From CAWJAP01 sp963834365 (lineage in GTDB: Bacteria > Acidobacteriota > Vicinamibacteria > Vicinamibacterales > Vicinamibacteraceae): DNA of 36,300 nucleotides. The DNA is taken from positions 1 through 36,300 of the forward strand of contig CAWIBS010000011.1 in NCBI GenBank assembly GCA_963834365.1, read 5' to 3'. The notes under the pieces are model-generated. The model was not told the DNA's origin. It did not search any database and saw only the letters and a list, made by a program, of their open reading frames with translations. The position numbers were made by a program, and so were the translations under genes. Numbering within the stretch: the stretch's first letter is position 1; each line of letters starts with the position of its first letter. This document shows, piece after piece, positions 8,670-16,193 of the stretch.

Positions 8670-11600
8670 AGCTCCTCGCGATCTTTCGCTTCGAGCTCGG
8701 CTACCAGGTGCGCCGTGCCTGGACCTGGCTGATCTTCGTGGCCCTGGTCGTGTTCGCGTTCCTGTTCACGAGAGACGGTTCGCTCTCCGATGTGCTTCGC
8801 GACGACTTCTTTCTCAACTCGCCATTCCTCATCGCGGGCGCCACGGTATTCGGCTGCGTGATCTGGCTCCTGATCGCCGCAGCCGTAGCCGGCGACGCGG
8901 CAGCGCGGGACGTCGCGACCGGCATGCACCCGCTCACCTACACCGTCCCGGTCAGCAAGACCGAGTACCTCGGGGGGCGATTCCTTGCCGCGTTCGTGCT
9001 CAATGCCCTGATCCTGCTCGCGGTACCGGCGGGGAACCTGCTGGGCTCCTACCTGCCTGGCGTGCATCCCGATGCCGTCGGTCCCTTCCGCCTCGCGGCG
9101 TACGCCACGGCCTACGCGTTCATCGCGCTGCCGAACGCCTTCGTCGCGACGGCGCTCCAGTTCTCGCTCGCGGCGCCGACCGGTCGGCCCATGGCAGGCT
9201 ACGTCGGCAGTCTGCTTCTCGTCTTCATGGCCTTCTTCGTCGCGTCTTTTCTGCTTTTCAGATCGAGCATGGGAACGCTGCTGGATCCGATCGGGATGCG
9301 CTTCGTCGTCGAAGATCTCTCGCGCTTGTGGACACCGATCGAGAAGAGGACGCGGCTGTTCGAGCTGGAGGGCGCGGTGCTCACGAACCGCCTCCTGTGG
9401 ATCGGCGTCGCTGTGGGGGCTCTCGCCCTCACTTACCCGTGCTTTCGCTTCGCCCATCGTACCGATAGCTCCTGGTGGACACGCAGGACCCGCCTTCGCG
9501 CAAGGCGCTTCGGCGGGCAAGCGCGACGCTGGGATGCGCAGGACCCGCTGCCTGCGGGCATCGGCGTCACGGCGAGTGCGCCGAATCTCCGTCCCGCAGG
9601 TCCCGCAAGCGTTCGGCTTCGCGATCCACGCGCGTCAGACGCTCGCGATCGCGTGGACGTCGTTCCGAACGATCGCGACGAGTTGGACCGGACTGGCCCT
9701 GCTCGCAGCCATCCCGCTCCTGACGATCCTGGTGGTGCTCGATCAGATGATGTCGGGCGGCGTCCCGCTGGTACCCACGACCGCGCTCGTCATCGCCGAA
9801 TTGACAGCCCCGCTGTCCGCCGAGCTCAGTCGCTGGGTGATTGTCCCGCTCCTCATCGTGTTCTTCGCCGGCGAGCTGGTCTGGCGGGAACGGGACGCCG
9901 GCCTGGGTGAAATCACCGACGCGATGCCGGGGTCGGAATGGGCCCCTTTCCTGGGCAAGCTTCTGGGACTCGGCTTCATCCTTGTCCTCTTCATGGCCCT
10001 CCAGACGACGGCCGGAATGCTTGCTCAGGTGATACTGGGTTATCAGGACTTCGAGATCGCGCTGTACCTGAAAATCATGTTCGGGCTTCAGCTGCCCGAG
10101 TACCTCCTCTTCGCGCTGCTCGCCCTCCTGGCGCACGTGCTGGTGGACCAGAAGTACATCGGTCACCTGGCGGCGATCATCGCCTACGTCTTCATCGCCC
10201 TCGCCTCCATGTTCGGCGTCGAGCACAACCTGCTCGTCTACGGCGCCGGTCCGGGGTGGTCGTACACCGAGATGCGTGGATTCGGCGCGTCGCTCGCGCC
10301 GTGGCTGTGGTTCAAGTTGTACTGGACCGCATGGGCGCTGCTGCTCGCGGTGGCAGCGAGATTGCTCTGGGTGCGCGGCAGGCCGGGGGGCCTCGGCGTG
10401 CGGCTCCAGTTGGCGCGTCGTCGTCTCACGCAGCCCACGGCATGGACTGCCGCGGCGGCGATGGGGCTCATCCTCACGCTGGGCGGGTTCATCTTCTACA
10501 ACACCAATATCCTGAACCCGTACCTCACCGCCTCCGACATCACGGAACGGCGCGCCGAGTACGAGCGGCGCTACGGACGTTACGCGGGTATCCCACAACC
10601 CCGGCTGACGGCGGCGGCCCTGCACGTCGAGATCTATCCCGAGCGGCGTGCCGTGGACATCCGCGGCACGTACCGCCTCATGAACCGCAGCGCGGTGGCG
10701 GTCGACTCCGTCCACGTGGCCACGTCTCCGGACGTCGAGACTGGCGACGTGAAGTTCGACCGGGCGGCCCGAGTGCTCGCCGACGGGAAGCTTGGCCACC
10801 GGATCTACGCGCTGGAGACGGCGCTCGAGCCCGGCGAGTCGCTGCGCCTCGACTTCGAGGTGCACGTCGCGCCACATGGCTTCCGCGAGAGCGGCGTCGA
10901 CGACTCAGTGGTGGCGAACGGTACCGCCTTCACGAACGGCTGGCTGCCGGGCATCGGCTACCAGCGGAATCGCGAGCTCACCAGCGCCAGCGACCGGAGG
11001 GAGCACGGGCTCGCCCCGCGCCCACTGATCCCGTCTCTCTCGGACGCCGAGGCGCGGAAGGATCGGGGCGAGGGGATCGCCTTCGAAGCAGTGGTGGGCA
11101 CCCATGCGGACCAGGTCGCCGTCGCGCCGGGGACGCTGCGTCGGACCTGGACGGAAGGGAGCCGCCGTTACTTCGACTATTCGACCGATGGCCCGATCGG
11201 TGGCGAGTGGGCCTTCTTCTCCGCCAACTACGCAGTACGTGAAGCACGGTGGAACGATGTCGCGATCCGGATCTTCCATGACCCGAGGCACACCCGGAAT
11301 CTGGAACGCATGGTTCAGAGCATCCGGGCCTCCCTGGACTACTACACGGCGCACTTCGGTCCGTACCAGCGCGCCTGGCTGAACGTGGTCGAGCGTCCCG
11401 GGAATGGTACGGGGATGCACGCCGAGGCCGGCATGCTCACGTTCACGGAGGGGACCGCCCTCTGGAATCCGAAGGACGATCCGGGAAGCCTCGATCTGCC
11501 CGTACGCGGTGGCGGCGCACGAAATGGCCCACCAGTGGACGGTCCCGTATGCCAGCGTCGAGGGAGCCCCGGTGATGTCCGAGAGCCTCGCCTGGTATTA

Positions 11601-12327
11601 CGCGATGAAAGTCGTGGAGCACGCCAGGGGGCCGGAGCAGCTTCGGCGGCTTCTGAGCTTCATGCGGCAGCCCCATCCATACCCGCCGATCCGCCGAGGC
11701 GAACCGTTGCTCCGCGGGCTCGACCCGTACCTTGCCTACCGCAAGGGACCCTTTGCGCTCTACGCGCTGAGCGAGTACATCGGAGAGGAGCGGGTAAATG
11801 GAGCGCTGCGGCGCCTGCTGGAGACGCATCGACCCGGAGAGGCTCCCCTGGCGACGACGCTCGATCTGTATCGTGAGCTGCAGGCGGTGACGCCGGACCC
11901 GCTGCAGTACCTGCTGCACGATCTGTTCGAAGTGAACACCTTCTGGGAGCTCGAGACGGAGCGAGTCACGGCGGAACAGACCGACGCTGGCGCCTGGCAG
12001 GTGACGCTCGACGTGCGCGCGCGCAAGGTGGTGGTCGACGAGTCGGGCGTCGAGACCGAGGTGCCGATGAATGATTCGGTGGAGATCGGGATCTTCGACG
12101 ACCAGGGCTTGAACGAGCCGATCTACCTGCGCCAGCATCGTATCGGCACCGGCAGGCAGACCCTCACGGTGACAGTGCCGCGCCCCGCCTCGGCCAACGG
12201 CTCAGGCGCGGTCTCGCCGAAGCTTCGCGAAGGCGGAAAGCCCGCGCGCGCCGGCATCGACCCGCGCTACCTCCTGATTGATCGAGATACTGGCGACAAC
12301 GTCACGGCTGTCAGCGTTCAGAACTGA
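8666..12327 (+). CDS. ABC-2 permease fused to M1 family metallopeptidase, two frameshifts
   Basis: After repair this is one ~1219-residue protein: an ABC-2 permease half with six or so helices (ending ~residue 265), a polar Pro/Arg/Gly-rich linker, a second permease half (from QTLAIAWTSFRTIATSW to ~residue 600), one more helix, and an extracytoplasmic M1 peptidase domain. The zinc motif HEMAH is at 11518-11532, with a candidate third ligand Glu at 11581 in MSESLAWYYAMK. There are 16 residues between the motif's second His and this Glu, shorter than the classical 18. Frame breaks near 9591 (APISVPQVPQAFGF) and 11502 (LDLPYAVAAHEMAHQW) are each mended by removing one base. Fusions of this type are known in acidobacteria and Bacteroidetes, but substrate and purpose are not. 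ATPase and permease are coupled by an ATGA overlap. Confidence 0.85.
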
Positions 12328-12352
12328 CAGCGTCAATCGAGCAGAGGGAACG

Positions 12353-12475
12353 CTCACCCCGCTCGCACGCGACATCTCACCGACATCTCACGCAACCCTC
12401 ACCTGCGTGTGAAGACTCCAACGGGCCGTCCGGGCGATTCTCCCGCTCGCCGCCGGCCGAATCGGCCGGGGCGCG
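12353..12475 (+). promoter_or_regulatory. Upstream regulatory region, copy B (11-bp-phased CTCAC sites and perfect hairpin)
   Basis: CTCAC occurs at 12376-12380, 12387-12391 and 12398-12402, exactly 11 bp apart. Possible weaker upstream sites are CTCAC at 12353 and CGCAC at 12364. A perfect 8-bp inverted repeat (CCGGCCGA/TCGGCCGG, 12453-12469, one central A) follows. The stretch 12376-12475 aligns throughout with 7159-7257, including the shared CCAACGGG and CGGGCGATTCT segments. It lies between the M1 fusion and uppS. Likely an OmpR/PhoB-type operator plus promoter and leader hairpin, by analogy. Confidence 0.55.
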
Positions 12476-12506
12476 ACCCGAGACCTGTCTTTCTGGAGAT
12501 GTTCTA

Positions 12507-13317
12507 GTGACACGAAGCAGCGTGGATGTGCGATGGCGGGACCCCGAACCACCGGAACCAGCCTCATCCGGGAACGCCGAGCCGATGGGCGGAGGCCGAG
12601 ACCGACTCCATGTCGCGATCAACATGGATGGGAACGGCCGCTGGGCGCTCGGTACGCGGCCGGCCCAGGGAAGAGGGCCATGTCGCCGGAGCGACGGCGG
12701 TCCGACGGACGGTGGAGTCCGCGCCGGCGTTGGGGATCACCACTCTGACGCTCTACGCTTTTTCCTCCGACAATTGGCGCCGTCCGCGGGGCGAAGTGGA
12801 CAACCTGATGCTCCTGTTCCAGAAGCACCTGGACTCCGAGTGCGCCCGCATGACGGACAACGGTGTGCGCTTGAGCGTGATAGGGCGTCGGGATCGGATC
12901 CCGGGTTCCCTCAGACGCAGCATCGCGCACGTCGAGGAGCGGACGAGCGAAGGAACCTCCCTCCACCTACGGCTGGCGATCGACTATTCGGCGCGCGATG
13001 CGCTGATGGCGGCGGCCGGGCGTGTCGCCATGGGGACACCCCCGACGCGCCAGGCATTCGAGCGATCCCTGCATGAAGCCATCCATGCACCGGGCGGCAC
13101 GCGTGACGTGGATTTGCTCATCCGCACCGGCGGGGAACAGCGATTGAGTGACTTCCTGCTTTGGGAGTCGGCCTACGCCGAGCTCTACTTCACCAAGGTC
13201 CTGTGGCCGGACTTCAACGCGGACGATCTCGCTTCCGCCGTTCAGGCTTTTGCCGGTCGCGATCGGCGATACGGAGGAATCCTCAGCAACGCGATCGGTG
13301 AGAAGGCGAGCACATAG
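12507..13317 (+). CDS. uppS: Isoprenyl (undecaprenyl diphosphate) synthase, frameshifted
   Basis: A cis-prenyltransferase, which makes the C55 lipid carrier for cell-wall and surface glycans from farnesyl diphosphate and isopentenyl diphosphate. The catalytic-site block is HVAINMDGNGRWA (from residue ~35, essential Asp ~41), then RGRPREEGHVAGA, LTLYAFSSDNWRRP, and the C-terminal DLLIRTGGEQRLSDFLLWES and AYAELYFTKVLWPDF. All family blocks are present. The frame changes near 12653-12655, between the first two blocks; one surplus base explains it. The start is GTG at 12507 with GGAG at 12495-12498. Repaired length ~269 residues is normal. It heads an operon with glycan genes and sits directly behind regulatory copy B. 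Confidence 0.87.
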
Positions 13318-13324
13318 GCCGACC

Positions 13325-13500
13325 ATGCGGCGCTTTCTCGTCTGTATCCACGACGCCACTCCGGCCTACGCCCCTGAGACTCGGATGATGATCCGGGACC
13401 TCGCACCCATTCTCGGCCGTCGTCTCTCCATCGGCGTGGTTCCCAACTGGCACGGCGAGTGGCCACTGGCGGCGCATCCCGACTACTGCCGGCTGGCTGC
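13325..13500 (+). pseudogene. DUF2334-like polysaccharide deacetylase, N-terminal fragment
   Basis: The first ~58 residues look like the start of a DUF2334-type polysaccharide deacetylase: MRRFLVCIHDATPAYAPETR, then SIGVVPNWHGEWPLAAHPDYC. The His-Asp of IHDATP is the metal-binding 'HD' of this fold. After CRL the similarity ends and the sequence becomes the middle of a glycosyltransferase in another frame. The rest of the enzyme (~180 residues from family memory) is missing. The frame runs on without similarity to 13750. It starts 7 bp after uppS. The exact breakpoint, ~13495-13510, lies in GC-rich repetitive words and cannot be fixed by eye. Confidence 0.65.
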
Positions 13501-14022
13501 GGCGCGGCGCGCAACGCCGGGGCTGCGGCCAGCTCCGGGCGGGTGCTCTGCTTCGTCGATGCGGACACCGTCGTTCCGGAGACGGCCGTCGACCGCATTC
13601 TCGCGCTCCACGAGCACGAAGGCAGGTGCCTGGTTCTCTATCGGCTCGCATCCCGGGAGCCCGGGATCCGCGCCCGGCTCTGGTGGAGCTTCTGGGCACT
13701 GGCGCGACGCCTGCCCCTGGCGAAGGCCAAGTCGATGCCCGCGTTCATGAGCTGTGACCGGGCGCACTTCGAGAGCTACGGCCCCTTCAAAGAGTCATGG
13801 GCGATCGCCGAAGAGTGGCCACTGACCGGCGCGGCCTATCGGTACCACCATGAGCGCTTCCTCTATGACCGAAGACTCACCGCGCGCACGTCCAGCCGGC
13901 GAATGGAGCTCCAGCCCTTCGGATACGTTCGAACATTCCTGAAGTGGGTCTGGGTGGTCCTCTTCCCCTGGGCGCGCACCTCGCTCACCGATCGGATTCG
14001 GCACGAGACCGGCAATCGATGA
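13500..14022 (+). pseudogene. Family 2 glycosyltransferase, C-terminal fragment
   Basis: From ~13500 the frame reads CGAARNAGAAASSGRVLCFV followed by DADT, which is the middle of a GT-A (family 2) glycosyltransferase including its DxD nucleotide-sugar motif (DADT). It continues through AKSMPAFMSCDRAHFESYGP, an AIAEEWPLTG acceptor-side motif, and a basic/hydrophobic tail to the stop at 14020-14022. The first ~80-90 residues (nucleotide-binding strand) are missing, replaced by the deacetylase fragment in a different frame. No credible start lies at the join, so it is probably not made as a working enzyme. An ATG overlapping its stop (14019) opens only a 13-codon frame beginning MIQGKTVVLL, which resembles the start of a dinucleotide-binding protein and may be a further remnant. 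Confidence 0.65.
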
Positions 14023-14066
14023 TCCAGGGAAAGACGGTGGTCCTGCTTTCCGGAGATTGAGGGGCC

Positions 14067-14901
14067 GTGCGGGAGTTGGCCGACCGTCCCTACTATCTCC
14101 TGTGCCTGGCTGTGGGGTGGCTGCTCCGGTCCGTGCGGTACTCGAAGGCTCGGATCGTCTACCAGGACGGCGAGCTTCAGGTGCGCAAGTGCCGCTTCTT
14201 CTTCGCGCCTCTCCTGGTCTGGATGTGTGCTCCGCTGTTCAGGGTCCTGGATACCGGCGTGCGGGTCCTCCCCCAGCGGGATTGGGAGGAGCGGGAGCGC
14301 CGGGTCTACCGGAGCCTCCGCGGAACTTCGATTCGGATCGATGCCGAGCGGGACGCTTGTCCTGCCTTGCCTCCCTGGAGAGACGCTGGCGACCTTACTG
14401 GAGGATCCGGAGCTGGAGGCGTCGGTCCGGAAGAGGGCCATCGAACTGGCAGTCGCCGCCCTCGCCGAGTTCCATCACCTGGGATTTACCCACGGGGACG
14501 CCATGGCCGAGAACGTGCTGATCGATCTCGAGGCCGGAGTTGCCCACTGGTTCGACTTCGAGACCATTCATGATTCGAGCCGCTCAATGGCCTGGCGACG
14601 TGCCGACGACGTGCGAGCGCTGCTCGCCACGTGCCTGGTCCGAACCGTCCCCGAGAGGCTCGCCGAGACCCTCCACTTCATCCTGGCTGCCTACGCGGAC
14701 GAAGGAGTCACCCGGCTTCTGGCCACGAGCTTCGCCTCGGTACTTCGGCGCCCGCTCACCTTCCACCTCGCCCAGGCCGGTTTGTCTTTGCAGTGCTTCC
14801 GGGAGATCGCCTGGTTGCTGAGGCAACGTGCCGGCGAGGGGCTTCACTCGGCGGGTCCTGCCTCGAGCAGCGGGGCGCGTCGCGCCGCGACGAACCGGTA
14901 A
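14067..14901 (+). CDS. Lipopolysaccharide-kinase/APH-like phosphotransferase, frameshifted
   Basis: A protein-kinase-fold phosphotransferase. The catalytic loop HGDAMAENVLIDL (His-Gly-Asp, Asn five residues after the Asp, from 14491) and the metal-binding DFE (in HWFDFETIHD) are those of Kdo/InaA/aminoglycoside-kinase relatives. The N-terminal ~90 residues include two hydrophobic stretches (YYLLCLAVGWLL; FFAPLLVWMCAPLFRV). The frame changes near 14350 between RIDAER and TLVLPCLPGETLATLLED; removing one G of GGG repairs it. Repaired length is ~277 residues. The start is GTG at 14067. Its place behind uppS and the glycosyltransferase suggests it phosphorylates an envelope sugar or lipid; this is inferred. 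Its 3' end overlaps the convergent APC permease by 58 bp. Confidence 0.65.
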
Positions 14902-16190
14902 GCGGGCAGCGCGGCGGCCACGACGGCGATTCCCAGCAACGCCTGTAATGGATTGTTGAGCGCGACGAGCGTCAGAAACAACGCCACGAGCAGCAGGAAC
15001 ACGATTGGCGGCCAGGGATAACCGGGGACGCGGAACGAGGGGTCGTGCCTCCGCAGCACGAAGACGGCGCCGACGGTCGCGGCCACGAAGACGACGCTGA
15101 TGAACAGGAAATAGGCCACGATGGTATCGAAGGTTCCCAGCGCCACGAGCAGGCTGGCGAACACCGCTTGTATCGCGATTGCGCGTGCTGGCGTTCCCAG
15201 TCGCGGGTGGATTGCCGCTGCACCGGCCGGAAACACCCCATCGTCCGCCATGGCGACGTAGACGCGCGGCGCCAGCATCTGCATCGCGCCGAGACTGCCG
15301 AGCACGCACACGATGACGACGACGGCAATGGCCGCGCCTCCGCCTGGCCCGAGGATCGCCTCGCCCATCTGGACGAGAGACGCCTGCCCCTCGGCAATCG
15401 ACCCGATCGGCAGCACATAGATGAACGCCAGCGTTGTCGCGATGTAGACGATGGTCACCGCGACGAGACCGAGCCAGAGCGCCCGCGGCATGGTCCGGAC
15501 GGGATCGCGGACCTCGCCGGCGATGCGCGTCACTTCCCACCAGCCGCCGAAGGCGAAGAACGCCGACACGAAGGCTCCGGCCAGAGCCGCCGCGAGCGGC
15601 GGCGCGCCGGCACGCCGCTCGACGAATGGCACGAAATGCGACCACGATCCCGCCGAGCTCGCCAGCGCGCCGACGGTCAGCGTGAACACGAGCGCCAGCT
15701 TCAGTGCGGAGACGGTCGTCAGGAGCCTCGCTCCGAGCCGGACACCCAGCATGTGGACGATGGCGAAGGCGGCAATCGCGGCGATGGCGACGATGCGCGA
15801 CGAGGCGTTCCCCAGCGGCACCAGAGCCGCGGCGTAGCTGGCGAAACCGGTCGCGAGCGCCGCCGTGATGCCGGGGTCCATGATGAGCAGGCACTTCCAC
15901 CCGTAGAGAAACGCGATGCGAGGCCCGTACGCCTCACGCAGGTAGACGTACGGGCCGCCTGCCTGGGGATATCGAGCGGCGAGCGCGCCGTAGCAGAGCG
16001 CGCCGCAGATCGCCATCGCTCCCATGACGCCCCAGAGGACGGCCACGGCCAGCGGCGAGGCGAGCGTGCGGACGATGGTCCCCGGCGTCAGGAAGATCCC
16101 GACGGCGATGACCTGGCCGACCACGAGGGCCACCGCGCCAGGCAGCGACAACTCGCGCGCGAGGGCCGGCCGGGAAATTCCTCGTTCCAA
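14844..16190 (-). CDS. APC-family amino acid permease
   Basis: A 448-residue, 12-helix transporter of the amino acid-polyamine-organocation superfamily, closest in look to LAT/SLC7-like members. The helix 1 unwound motif (VALVVGQVIAVGIFLTPGTI, with G-I-F-L-T-P) is followed by the helix 2-3 loop (ALAARYPQAGGPYVYLREAY), which is diagnostic for the family. Helix 6 carries FFAFGGWWEVTRIAGEVRDP. The frame is intact throughout. The ATG lies 3 bp after the stop of the TonB-dependent receptor, so the two are almost certainly one transcript. Outer-membrane uptake by the receptor and inner-membrane uptake by the permease of the same or related nitrogen compounds is a reasonable inference. Confidence 0.9.
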   Translation of the reverse strand: MERGISRPALARELSLPGAVALVVGQVIAVGIFLTPGTIVRTLASPLAVAVLWGVMGAMAICGALCYGALAARYPQAGGPYVYLREAYGPRIAFLYGWKCLLIMDPGITAALATGFASYAAALVPLGNASSRIVAIAAIAAFAIVHMLGVRLGARLLTTVSALKLALVFTLTVGALASSAGSWSHFVPFVERRAGAPPLAAALAGAFVSAFFAFGGWWEVTRIAGEVRDPVRTMPRALWLGLVAVTIVYIATTLAFIYVLPIGSIAEGQASLVQMGEAILGPGGGAAIAVVVIVCVLGSLGAMQMLAPRVYVAMADDGVFPAGAAAIHPRLGTPARAIAIQAVFASLLVALGTFDTIVAYFLFISVVFVAATVGAVFVLRRHDPSFRVPGYPWPPIVFLLLVALFLTLVALNNPLQALLGIAVVAAALPAYRFVAARRAPLLEAGPAE

Positions 16191-16193
16191 CTT

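Noticed and set aside
9567..10877. A 436-codon open frame on the minus strand
   Set aside because: It is a shadow of the permease/M1 fusion, low complexity, with no start signal.
7760..12327. Programmed ribosomal frameshifting in the ATPase-permease-peptidase genes
   Set aside because: The breaks have no common slippery sequence or stimulatory structure that I can see, and similar breaks occur in many unrelated genes of the window, so indel errors are more likely.
7159..12475. A mobile element bounded by the two ~99-bp repeats
   Set aside because: The enclosed genes include no transposase or integrase, there are no target duplications visible, and both repeats sit just upstream of gene starts as regulatory regions would.
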